A stretch of 49,585 nucleotides of DNA from Rhodopirellula sp. (lineage in GTDB: Bacteria > Planctomycetota > Planctomycetia > Pirellulales > Pirellulaceae). This document shows positions 16,221 to 24,697 of the stretch, piece after piece. Position numbers and translations under genes: made by a program. The stretch covers positions 1 through 49,585 of the forward strand of contig DOPG01000395.1 in the NCBI GenBank assembly GCA_003513555.1, written 5' to 3'. Every line of letters begins with the position of its first letter. The first letter of the stretch is position 1. The notes below the pieces were generated by a model. It searched no databases, was not told where the DNA came from, and saw only the letters and a program-made list of their open reading frames with translations.

Positions 16221-17069
16221 CTAAGCAGCTAGGCGATTCGCCGTGATACCGCTGGTGTTGACTGGTCCGATGTGTCGACCGAGTGTTTCGATTTCAAGTT
16301 GAAGCAATTGTTGCACCACTCCGGATGCTGTGGGGCGTTCATCAGGATCCTTGGACACCATTTTCTGCACCAAGTCAGCAACCGGTTCCAGCATCATCGG
16401 ACTCACCTGTTCGGTGCGCGTTAACCATTGCCAAAGTACGCGTCCCAGAGAGAAAATGTCCATCGCGGGGATGGCAGCCAAACTGCCTGCCAAAGCCTCC
16501 GGTGCAGCGTATTCGGGGCTCCCTCGAAAATGGTGTTTAGGAAGCGTGTGAATTCGTGAGGCAAAGCCAAGATCTACAAGAGTGACGTGCCCACGTGATC
16601 CTACGACAGAATTCTGTGGTTTCACATCGCCGTGGACCCAACCAGTCGTGTGTAGTGAGTCCAGAGCCTGAGCAATCTGACGTACAAGCCACAAGGCGAC
16701 TGGAAGCGGCTTTGTGTCAGGAGATGCAAGGTGGCTTTGCATGGGCTCACCTTCCAACCGGGGCATGACCATATACGGTTGACTGGATGTGGTAGAAGCA
16801 TCCAACATCGCGATCAGGTTTGGATGACTGGCGGAACTTGCTGCTGCAATCGACTGCAGTATTTGTCGGCTGCCTTCCAATTGATCAGTACCACTCTTGG
16901 CTCGTTTGACTACGTAGTCCCAACGTGGGCTACCCGCTGCATCGGCAGGCTGTGCTAGCAATAGCTGAGTAGTAGAGCTCTGATGAATGATTTCCCCAAG
17001 TCTCCAAATCCCCAGAATTGCCGGTTGCTTGCATTTCTCTTGGGAGCGGTTTGGCGAAACATCAGTCAC
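16221..17069 (-). CDS. Small soluble Ser/Thr protein kinase
   Basis: This is a eukaryotic-type protein kinase domain with almost nothing else, 282 residues, without membrane helix or sensor domain, unlike most planctomycete kinases. Seen are the ATP-anchoring Lys55 (YVVKRA), catalytic loop HGDVKPQN (His146, Asp148, Lys150, Asn153), metal Asp166 in DLG, activation segment end SPEYAAPEALAG, and DIFSLGRVLWQW. HRD is replaced by HGD and DFG by DLG, both seen in active bacterial kinases. The glycine loop is degraded: the place of GxGxxG reads LGEIIHQSSTTQ with one glycine. Start is a GTG at 17069 with GAGG about 10 bases upstream. The gene stands alone, convergent with the importer operon, and its substrate is unknown. 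Confidence 0.88.
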   Translation of the reverse strand: MTDVSPNRSQEKCKQPAILGIWRLGEIIHQSSTTQLLLAQPADAAGSPRWDYVVKRAKSGTDQLEGSRQILQSIAAASSASHPNLIAMLDASTTSSQPYMVMPRLEGEPMQSHLASPDTKPLPVALWLVRQIAQALDSLHTTGWVHGDVKPQNSVVGSRGHVTLVDLGFASRIHTLPKHHFRGSPEYAAPEALAGSLAAIPAMDIFSLGRVLWQWLTRTEQVSPMMLEPVADLVQKMVSKDPDERPTASGVVQQLLQLEIETLGRHIGPVNTSGITANRLAA

Positions 17070-17399
17070 AGTGGGAAGCCCTCAGCAGTCGTGATTTAGG
17101 TAAGTAGAGCACTCGACGGTCTTATCCCTGTAATTCGACTATTTGACGGGTGAACTGCGGATTCATTTTTTGTTCAGCGGTAAATTTCTGCTGTTTTCAG
17201 CGATTTTGGTTTTTAGCTCTCACAAATCTCCGTCGTCTGCATGTTGTTCGCGGCTGTCGCCATGCGTCGAAGCATTTCGACATTCTGCGTGCTCGGTAAG
17301 TCGATGATTTTCGGGGTAGCGTTCAGGAGTAAAAAAAGAGGAACCTAAACGGCGAGGTAGACCGCATCCGTTGTGTAGACGGGCGACCCTAGCGATGAG
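17070..17399. other. Divergent intergenic region between kinase and ABC-2 exporter
   Basis: These 330 bases separate two divergent starts and should contain both promoters. TTGACG at 17143-17148 looks like a -35 box for the plus strand, but no matching -10 box lies 16-18 bases on (the sequence is a T run there). No convincing open frame, repeat or strong hairpin is seen. Confidence 0.3.
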
Positions 17400-18359
17400 A
17401 TGAGATCAGTGAATTACGCTCGACCGACACCTGCGTTGGCAATCCACGATTTGCGAAAGTCCTATGGAGATTTGCATGCATTAAAAGGTGTGACGTTTGG
17501 CCTCAACCGAGGGGAGCGTTTGGCATTTTTGGGTCCCAACGGGGCGGGGAAAACCACGTTGATTCGTTGTCTGGCTGGTCTGACGAGTGCTGATCACGGC
17601 GAAATATTCTTAGCGGGTCAACCTTTCAAGAGTAGCGAAGCAAGACAACAGATTGGTTTTGTGCCGCAGGAGATCGCCTTGTACGCGGATTTAACCACTC
17701 GCCAAAACTTGGAAGCGTTCGGTCGATTCCATGGTTTACGGCGCCGTGTTCTTCGGGATCGGTTGGCGTGGGCATTGCGGTGGACTGGGCTAGAAGACCG
17801 TGCTGACGACTTGGTGGGTGCTTTTTCTGGTGGTATGCAGAGGCGTGTGAATCTTGCCTGTGGAGTCATGCATGAACCGAGAATTCTGTTGCTTGATGAG
17901 CCAACCGTTGGCGTTGATCCGCAAAGCCGACAACGTATCTTCATGATGTTGGATGAACTGAGTGCCACAGGAACCTCGATCCTGTTAACCACGCATCATC
18001 TTGATGAAGCTGAGGAACGCAGCGATCGGATTGTGATTCTTGATCAGGGCATGGTGGTAGCAGATGGTTCGCTCGATGAATTAGTTGAGCAGTCGGTCGG
18101 CACGCAACGGCTCGTGCGCCTGCGAATTGATCGCCCTCTTTCGGCACCGATTCGTGCCGGCGTAGCCGAGCATGCTGCTTCTTTTGGCGCCACGGGGGAA
18201 GAGGAAATTTCGACACGTATTGATGATGTATCAGATCATCTACCAGGTCTGATTGATCTTGTCCGTCGGCGAGGCTACGGAATTGCTGATGTGCAGGTGG
18301 AAGCTCCATCGCTTCACCATGTGTTTCTGCATCTAACGGGTTATGAATTACGTGATTAG
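17400..18359 (+). CDS. ABC-2 type exporter ATPase
   Basis: This is a single-domain ATPase (319 residues) of the drug/sodium/polysaccharide ABC-2 class. Motifs are Walker A GPNGAGKTT, Q-loop GFVPQEIALYADLT, signature FSGGMQRRVNLACGV, Walker B ILLLDEPTVGVD, and TTHHLDEAEERSDR after it. The last 80 residues form the C-terminal extension normal for this class (about 240-319), ending HVFLHLTGYELRD, the usual DVFLxLTG ending. It is followed 28 bases later by its permease, with which it should form a heteromeric exporter in the inner membrane. The substrate cannot be told from sequence. Confidence 0.92.
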   Translation: MRSVNYARPTPALAIHDLRKSYGDLHALKGVTFGLNRGERLAFLGPNGAGKTTLIRCLAGLTSADHGEIFLAGQPFKSSEARQQIGFVPQEIALYADLTTRQNLEAFGRFHGLRRRVLRDRLAWALRWTGLEDRADDLVGAFSGGMQRRVNLACGVMHEPRILLLDEPTVGVDPQSRQRIFMMLDELSATGTSILLTTHHLDEAEERSDRIVILDQGMVVADGSLDELVEQSVGTQRLVRLRIDRPLSAPIRAGVAEHAASFGATGEEEISTRIDDVSDHLPGLIDLVRRRGYGIADVQVEAPSLHHVFLHLTGYELRD

Positions 18360-18386
18360 CGTACCAAAGTTGAAAGAACTGACCTC

Positions 18387-19580
18387 ATGATTTTGAATGT
18401 GCTTCAAATCAGTTGTCGTCGACTGCTCCACAATCGTGTGGAGTTGTTACTGACGTTTCTTGTGCCGATCGCATTCTTCAGCATTTTTGCGATTATTTTT
18501 GGCGGCGGTTTGGGGCGTGGGACAACGCCAAGAATCAAGGTAGTCGCGGTGGATGAAATTCAGTCAGCCGTTAGTTCACAAGTCATGTCGGCACTCGCTG
18601 AGCAGGAAAGTTTGCGGTTCGTCCGGGAGATGGGTGCTGATGGATTGAAACGCGACGAAGCGATGGAATTGGTACGCTCTGGAAGTGCCACTATGGCGAT
18701 CATTTTACGCGAAGATCGTGAACAATTGGCAGCGGAATTGATGGCGGATGCTTCAGATCAGGTTGCAGCTCAGGTCGTATCTGCTGTCGTCAACCGATCA
18801 ATCATGTTGTCGGAGGCTGAGTATCAAGTCTCTCAGCTTGCGGGAAGCGAGCAGGACGAGGATGGGAACCAGCTTGCAGATGATGCAGCAAGTGATCCAA
18901 ATAACGAGCTGTTTGGCATTGAGGAATCGCTGCAACGTAAAGTGCAGATCATTGATGTTATGGGTGAAGGGAAAGCAAATCCCGTGGTTAGCATGTACGC
19001 GGCGGGAATTGCTGTCATGTTTCTATTATTTGGAGCCACTGGTGGCGGAGGTGCTCTGCTTGAAGAGCGAGAAAATCAAACGCTTGATCGCTTGCTTTCT
19101 ACTCAGATGTCGATGGATCAGTTGTTGCTGGGTAAATGGTTTTATATGAGTAGTATTGGCGTATTGCAGGTTGGTGTCATGTTCGTGTGGGCGCAGCTCG
19201 TTTTTGATGTTGACCTGATAGGCCATTTGGATGGTTTTTTGATGATGACGGTGGTGACTGCATTGGCAGCCTCAGCGTTTGGCCTCTTCCTTGCCACGCT
19301 GTGCAAATCACGCGGGCAATTGAATGGTTTGTCAGTCATCCTTATTTTGACCATGAGTGCTCTCGGTGGATCAATGGTGCCAAGATATTTGATGAGTGAG
19401 GAGTTGCAGCAATATGGGCTGTGGACTTTCAATGCTTGGGCTTTAGATGGATACACGAAGGTGTTTTGGCGAGAATTGCCCGTGGATGCACTCGCTCCAC
19501 AACTAGGCGTTTTGTTGATGAGTGGGGTGGTATTTCTGCTTGCCGCCCGCGTTCTAGCCGTCCGTTGGGAAACTGATTGA
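18387..19580 (+). CDS. ABC-2 type exporter permease
   Basis: This is the membrane partner of the preceding ATPase, 397 residues. One N-terminal helix (VELLLTFLVPIAFFSIFAIIF, about 18-38) is followed by a long extracytoplasmic domain (about 45-205, starting PRIKVVAVDEIQSAV) and then five more helices from MYAAGIAVMFLLFGATGGGG onward. This is the NatB/YhaP topology of ABC2_membrane_3 proteins. The EERENQTLDRLLSTQMSMDQLLLGKW segment is the conserved coupling motif (EExxxxTLxxLLxxPxxxxxxxxGK). The mid part contains an acidic insert with AGSEQDEDGNQLADD. No downstream gene clearly belongs to the operon. Confidence 0.9.
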   Translation: MILNVLQISCRRLLHNRVELLLTFLVPIAFFSIFAIIFGGGLGRGTTPRIKVVAVDEIQSAVSSQVMSALAEQESLRFVREMGADGLKRDEAMELVRSGSATMAIILREDREQLAAELMADASDQVAAQVVSAVVNRSIMLSEAEYQVSQLAGSEQDEDGNQLADDAASDPNNELFGIEESLQRKVQIIDVMGEGKANPVVSMYAAGIAVMFLLFGATGGGGALLEERENQTLDRLLSTQMSMDQLLLGKWFYMSSIGVLQVGVMFVWAQLVFDVDLIGHLDGFLMMTVVTALAASAFGLFLATLCKSRGQLNGLSVILILTMSALGGSMVPRYLMSEELQQYGLWTFNAWALDGYTKVFWRELPVDALAPQLGVLLMSGVVFLLAARVLAVRWETD

Positions 19581-19786
19581 GGTTTTCTTCACCATTGATT
19601 TGCTCGGAACGTCTTCCTACACGATAGGTGAGCTAGATTCACCACGTGATTTTGGTGTTTGCGAGATGCTTTCCCAAGAATTCTGCCCTGTGTGCTATTT
19701 TGCAGCCTGTCGGTGATTGCTTGGTGGGTTTCTGATCCATTACCTTTATCAGTCGTTTATTGATTCTCGAACTAATACACCAGAGT

Positions 19787-20638
19787 ATGAAAATGGATAC
19801 TTGGCCAATTGGCGTCTTTGCTTCCGTAGATGCGGGCTTGGGGGTTGCTTGGGATGTTATTGCACAGCTAAAAGTTCCTACAATTCAATTGCATGCACCG
19901 AGTCCTGAAAAACGCAATCAGGAATCTGCAGAAGCGTTTCGAACGCAATTGAGTGAAATGGGAGTTCAGTGCAGTGCTGTCTTTGGTGGGTTCGAAGGGG
20001 AGAGTTATGCAGACATCCCCACAGTCGTGCGAACTGTCGGTTTGGTTCCTGCCGATACGCGGCAATCACGACTTAATGAAATGCTTGAAATATCGAACTT
20101 TGCCAAGTGGCTTGGGTGCGACACCGTCGCATTGCATTTGGGATTCATTCCACATGATCCACAGGTAGAAGGGTATTCAGATATTGTCGACGTGACACGT
20201 CAACTCTGTGATCATTGTGCAGATCATGGTCAATTCCTGCACTTGGAAACGGGCCAAGAAACTGCTGAAGGTTTACTTGAGTTCATCAAACAGGTTGATC
20301 GCGAGAATTTGAAAATCAATTTTGATCCAGCCAACATGATTTTGTACGGAACCGGAGAGCCCATCGAAGCCCTGCAGGCCGTTGGCAAGCACGTTCGAAG
20401 CATCCATTGCAAGGATGGTACTTGGAGCGACAAACCTGGCGATACTTGGGGAGCCGAAGTACCGTTGGGTGAAGGCGATGTTGGGATGGAGCGGTATCTT
20501 CGTACCCTTCAAGAGATCGGTTACGAAGGCCCGTTGACTATTGAACGCGAAATTCCACAAGATCCAGAAAGACAAATGGCCGAAATTGGACAGGCAATCG
20601 AATTGCTGACTACACTTCGAGCCAAGGTTTTGGGCTAA
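19787..20638 (+). CDS. Sugar phosphate isomerase/epimerase, xylose-isomerase-like TIM barrel
   Basis: This is a soluble enzyme of the AP-endonuclease-2/xylose-isomerase-like superfamily, a very expanded family in planctomycetes that interconverts sugars or inositol derivatives. The likely start is ATG 19787 (MKMDTWPIGVFASVDAG, 283 residues); an upstream TTG at 19760 has no ribosome-binding site. Metal-binding residues of the barrel are placed as expected: Glu in FLHLETGQE, Asp in INFDPANMIL, His in SIHCKDG, and Glu in LTIEREI. The order H-x-x at strand 4 (TVALHLGFIP), E, D, H, E supports an active enzyme. The gene is monocistronic, 206 bases after the ABC-2 permease, so its pathway is not indicated. 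Confidence 0.88.
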   Translation: MKMDTWPIGVFASVDAGLGVAWDVIAQLKVPTIQLHAPSPEKRNQESAEAFRTQLSEMGVQCSAVFGGFEGESYADIPTVVRTVGLVPADTRQSRLNEMLEISNFAKWLGCDTVALHLGFIPHDPQVEGYSDIVDVTRQLCDHCADHGQFLHLETGQETAEGLLEFIKQVDRENLKINFDPANMILYGTGEPIEALQAVGKHVRSIHCKDGTWSDKPGDTWGAEVPLGEGDVGMERYLRTLQEIGYEGPLTIEREIPQDPERQMAEIGQAIELLTTLRAKVLG

Positions 20639-21204
20639 ACACTGCAAGCGACACTGCCCAGTTGGTCGAGTTGTTTGTGTGGTGATTAGTAATACAGCCT
20701 TAGGACAAGCAAGAACTTCGGTGTTTGCGATCGCATCTTGCTCGGGGAGATCGATCAGGGGCGGTTACGTTGGGATCGTCCCATTCTCATCATTCAATCG
20801 CCGAGTTTGATGAACCAAGGGGCTTATTTACAACTTCATACACATGCTGTTCGTTCCAGCTTGGAATGGCGTAGTACATTGTCGATTAAATGAGTCAGAC
20901 GATCGGGCTCCTACCTGAGTGTTTGCAGGTATTCTTTCCGGTCGGTGGGATCACTGACCATGTCTCGTGAAAGCAGGTCAGTGTAAAGTCGGAATATTGT
21001 GAGTGGGTCCGCAATTCGTGTGCCACAGCGGAAACAAAGGTAGCTCGACTTTAGACGGGCACAACAGGAACGTCAAACCGTTCTAGGCGGAGGGACCATC
21101 AAGGTTTCTGGCTGGAAGTTGGCCAGTGGAAAGCACGTTTGGAGGTGGTCGATTTCCAATTTGAGACAGTGATTGACCTGACCAAGCGTCAACGGCCCGC
21201 TGTG
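20639..21204. other. Long gene-free stretch with one inverted repeat
   Basis: About 570 bases between convergent genes have no gene-like frame. The only clear structure is CACTGACC (20952-20959) and GGTCAGTG (20976-20983), an 8-base perfect inverted repeat around 16 bases. No T run follows it. The right end of the region runs into the 16-base tandem repeat at 21205. I see no RNA gene that I can name. Confidence 0.4.
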
Positions 21205-21250
21205 ACTAGTTAGCACCGTCACTAGTTAGCACCGTCACTAGTTAGCACCG
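21205..21250. repeat. 16-base tandem repeat, nearly three copies, over a stop codon
   Basis: ACTAGTTAGCACCGTC occurs at 21205-21220 and 21221-21236, with a third copy cut to 14 bases at 21237-21250. The third copy encodes the last residues and stop (Gly-Ala-Asn-TAG) of the minus-strand TolC-like gene, so the other two look like duplications of the gene end downstream of its stop. Confidence 0.9.
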
Positions 21251-24200
21251 GATGCACTCAATTCGGGGATGGTTGGTAGACTAAGAGCTGATCCGTCCGT
21301 GGTTGTTGGGGCCGCCAAGTTGGCATCGGCTTGGGGTACCGTTGCCGAATCTTGTTCTTCCTTCAGAATCTTTGCTTCCTCGGTATCGGGCACAGCTGTT
21401 CCATCGATAGAGGGGATGTTACGCATTGGACCATTCTCGTTGGGTGCCGGCATATCAACGGGAAACGGCATGGCAGTTGATGCTGGCGTTTGCAATGGCA
21501 TCGCCTCGGTCGGTAATTTATCGCCTTCCTGCTCCAAGCTTGGCAGCTTTTCTATGGGCATGCCGTCGAGAGAGATGGGTTGGCCATTGCGAATCTTATA
21601 GACTGGCGCGGTGAATTGCGGTTCACGCGGAAGCGGGTTATAACGCAATCCACAGTCATTGCATCCATAATCAATTAAGCCATCCAGTGTGGTTCCTGGA
21701 TCTTGCAGCAATGTTTCTGGTGACATTGTTCCAGGATCAATCCATAGTCCTTCTGGTGTCAGTTCCATGGTTCCTAAGTCAAGGTCCAGCGTTCGCCGTA
21801 CTGCTTCATAGTTTACATAAATTCCCAGTAATGCGTTTTGTGCTCTGAGTAATGCGCTGAGAGCTTGAATCGTGTTCCTGGCTTCATTGCCAATGGCGCC
21901 GGTGCTAGCTCGAGGCGTTGCTTCCCGCAAATCTCTGGCATCTGCATTGAGTTCAATTTGATCGGCGGCGATTCCGACGGACTTGCGACCGTATTCGAAT
22001 CTCAATCTGTCACGTAGCAGTTGTCGTATTTCTGCTCGTAGGCTTGTCCAGATAGCGTCTTCAAATTGGTAGTAATCTCGTTTTTTCTGTTCGTAGTTGA
22101 TGAGGACTCGGCGGTAATTGTTGCGCTCGACTAGCCTTGTGATGGGTGCATCCCATTGCAACGCAATATCCAGATTTCCTGTCTTATTGAGTCCAGTGTT
22201 GTTTACATCTGTGGAACCGATTCCGCCACGGATATCCACGTTCAAATCACTTTCCAGATCATCTGCAACGACCTCAATCTGCCGCCACGCATCCACAAGC
22301 GCTGCCCTGGCGTTGGCATAGTCTCGGCGGTTTCGTCTTGCAATTTCGAATGCGATCTCAGGTGATATGTCAACTTCTGGCAGGAAAACACTTTCGGTCC
22401 GTGCTTGAGCTTGTATTAATTGCAAGACCAGAAGATCGTCACCAAGGTCGGCAACCAGGTTTTGTGAAGCAAGGATCACCTCATCTCTCAAGCGGCTTGC
22501 CAACTCCCGCGGATCAATATTCCCAGGTGCGACATTCTGAAGGCTTTTGAATGATTTCTGAAGTAGGTTCAGTTTCACCATATAGGTATTGAGTCGCAAT
22601 TCTAGTTTCTTGTGATCGTCTTTTAGGTCAACTAGCAAACCTGCTAATTTTGACGTATCAAAAATGGACTCGTCTATATCAGATATGTTTAACAAGCCGC
22701 AGATGCTGCCTTGCTCCGCAGTGAACAAAGCTTTCAGAGTCTCTGACTGATGGTTACGCTGCGGAATGGCTTCTTCAAAATCCGCGATGTCTCTACCGAC
22801 GGTTGGCAAGTCTGATTTAATCACGTCACGCAGGAAATATTCCAGTGGCTCTAATTCAGTCTGCAAGTTGCGGAGTGATTCAGCCAGTCTGGGAGTCCAT
22901 TCGATTTGGGAAACGGGTAGCCCAGTATCTTCGTTGATTTTGAACTCGCTTTGTTCCAGGATTTCGATATTGAGTTCACCAACGTTGGCCCGAAGGATGC
23001 TAAGTTCTTCGCGTCGTTTTAGCAGTCGTTGACCAATTAACTCAAATTGCTTCAGGATCGGGTCGTCCAACTCAACGCAGATGTATGGTGGCAGTCCCAA
23101 TGTCCGAAGAAAGGTATCAATCTGAAGTTGAAAGCTTGCCTGCTGCCCAACGAGGCCCGTGAGCGAATCAGTTAACTGTTGGCGTGTTTGTGCAACCTGA
23201 ATTCGCTGTGAAACAATTGATTGCGGGTCTGGGATCGTTGTCAGTAGTTCGATGAGTGAATCTTCGAATAAGAGCAGGATTTCACGCTGGCGGGTAATGT
23301 TTTCCTGCAGGTTGCGAATTTCCAGCTGCGCTTTAAGAAGACCGATAAAGCCGGAACCACTCGTGAACCCTCGTGGCGAGAGTGAAATGTTGCCCGCTGC
23401 TGTCCGCACATTCACGTTGGCGCGGTTGCCAGTGGTGATATCCACATAAAAGCCTCGACGGAACCTCTCAAAGGCTCTGACGCCTGCTAGAAGTTCACGC
23501 TCCGACTGTGTTAGTCCTTCCATCACCTTGTCACGGCCAGCATTACGCAGCAGTGGCATGAGCAGAGTGAAGTCCAGTACGTTAGCAGTCGCATTTGTAC
23601 TGGAGTCACCCAAGTTCCATACAATCTCATTCGCCAGACCAACCAGCAAGTTGCCTCCCGTTGCAAAGTTGCGACGCATTCTCATATTGCGGTCGCCAAA
23701 CTCAAGTTCCGTTGGACCACCGCGGCTTGTACCGAGGACGGTCTCAGCACCTCCAAAGAACTGGGTATCGAACTGAAAACGCTCACCGCTGACATCGAGG
23801 GCGAGAAAGTACAACGCCTCGAGCTGTTCCTGATAGGCTGGTGATTCCAATAAGGCGATTTTTGTGGCGTTTTCCGCATTCAGTACCAAGACCCCATCTT
23901 CGTTCAGAGGCAGGAATTGCCACCAATCGGGGCTCTCCGCTACGTTGGTTAGACCAGCAGCCTCCCAAAGTGGATATCCTCGGCGCCCATCGACACATTG
24001 CATATAGCGGTAGGATGCTGGATCATCCAGCGGCATGGGTTGAAAATCGAGGTCAAACGGGTTGAACATCCGACTTCTGCGATCCACGTCAATCCTGAGT
24101 GGCACATTAGGCGGCCGTGCAACGGCGGCAGCTTTTTGGTCAATCAGGTGATATGCCTCCATATCTGCCTGCTCGCGGTAATACTGCCGGTGGCATCCCA

Positions 24201-24276
24201 ACGCATTGACTGCGAGAAGTGCGAGTAGGGCGGGAATTCCAGGGTGGATTCGCGGGATGAGTTTCATGAGTCGCAT
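21238..24276 (-). CDS. Very large TolC-like outer-membrane lipoprotein
   Basis: This is an outer-membrane channel candidate of the TolC/OEP family. The start is ATG 24276 or the ATG three codons later (24267); the signal MKLIPRIHPGIPALLALLAVNALGC ends in a lipobox with Cys lipidation. After a 100-residue planctomycete-type N-terminal domain, long amphipathic helices dominate (about 150-870), with paired repeats such as VLVLNAENATKIALLESPAY and PEIAFEIARRNRRDYANARAALVDAW, typical of the two OEP repeats. It is about 1010 residues, double the usual 450-500. The last 130 residues are Pro/Met/Ala-rich and acidic. The C-terminal codons lie in a tandem repeat. It is divergent from a coiled-coil membrane protein and has no pump or adaptor next to it. 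Confidence 0.8.
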   Translation of the reverse strand: MRLMKLIPRIHPGIPALLALLAVNALGCHRQYYREQADMEAYHLIDQKAAAVARPPNVPLRIDVDRRSRMFNPFDLDFQPMPLDDPASYRYMQCVDGRRGYPLWEAAGLTNVAESPDWWQFLPLNEDGVLVLNAENATKIALLESPAYQEQLEALYFLALDVSGERFQFDTQFFGGAETVLGTSRGGPTELEFGDRNMRMRRNFATGGNLLVGLANEIVWNLGDSSTNATANVLDFTLLMPLLRNAGRDKVMEGLTQSERELLAGVRAFERFRRGFYVDITTGNRANVNVRTAAGNISLSPRGFTSGSGFIGLLKAQLEIRNLQENITRQREILLLFEDSLIELLTTIPDPQSIVSQRIQVAQTRQQLTDSLTGLVGQQASFQLQIDTFLRTLGLPPYICVELDDPILKQFELIGQRLLKRREELSILRANVGELNIEILEQSEFKINEDTGLPVSQIEWTPRLAESLRNLQTELEPLEYFLRDVIKSDLPTVGRDIADFEEAIPQRNHQSETLKALFTAEQGSICGLLNISDIDESIFDTSKLAGLLVDLKDDHKKLELRLNTYMVKLNLLQKSFKSLQNVAPGNIDPRELASRLRDEVILASQNLVADLGDDLLVLQLIQAQARTESVFLPEVDISPEIAFEIARRNRRDYANARAALVDAWRQIEVVADDLESDLNVDIRGGIGSTDVNNTGLNKTGNLDIALQWDAPITRLVERNNYRRVLINYEQKKRDYYQFEDAIWTSLRAEIRQLLRDRLRFEYGRKSVGIAADQIELNADARDLREATPRASTGAIGNEARNTIQALSALLRAQNALLGIYVNYEAVRRTLDLDLGTMELTPEGLWIDPGTMSPETLLQDPGTTLDGLIDYGCNDCGLRYNPLPREPQFTAPVYKIRNGQPISLDGMPIEKLPSLEQEGDKLPTEAMPLQTPASTAMPFPVDMPAPNENGPMRNIPSIDGTAVPDTEEAKILKEEQDSATVPQADANLAAPTTTDGSALSLPTIPELSASGAN

Positions 24277-24697
24277 GACCGCCAAAACTGTGCAATGCGT
24301 GAGGTTAATGAGTATTGCTAAAACCGGATTCGTGTTATCCGCCTTAAAAATCAGTTCGACCGGTTCGATGGATTAATCCAGCAATATGCCCACCCTGTTA
24401 CAATCGAGGCCTGTTTTGGGTATCTGCTGGTGCTATTTGGGCGATACTTAACGGTTTTAACGGCTCCGAGAAGACTGTTTTGGCACCAATGTGCGTGGGG
24501 AATGGATCATGGCGGCAAAAATATTGCTCTTTCACCGTGGTAACCGAGAAATCCTTGACGTTACAAATAGCCCAACTTACTATCTCTTATAGGCACTTTT
24601 TGCCACTCCTCTGAGAAACAGTGCGTTGATACGGGTGTGCTGATGCCGATTCAGAAGATGTACGTCCATCTCTTGCCATGATGATTGCAAAGCGAAC
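24277..24697. other. Divergent intergenic region of about 420 bases
   Basis: This separates the starts of the TolC-like lipoprotein and the 486-residue coiled-coil protein. A plausible sigma-70 promoter for the plus-strand gene lies at 24555-24583 (separate entry). For the minus strand I could not fix a promoter. No open frame here looks coding. Confidence 0.35.
24555..24583 (+). promoter_or_regulatory. Candidate sigma-70 promoter for the coiled-coil gene
   Basis: TTGACG (24555-24560) is followed after exactly 17 bases by TACTAT (24578-24583), matching the consensus boxes at 5 of 6 and 4 of 6 positions. Transcription would begin near 24590, giving a leader of about 105 bases before the ATG at 24698. 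Planctomycete promoters are poorly defined, so this is tentative. Confidence 0.35.
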
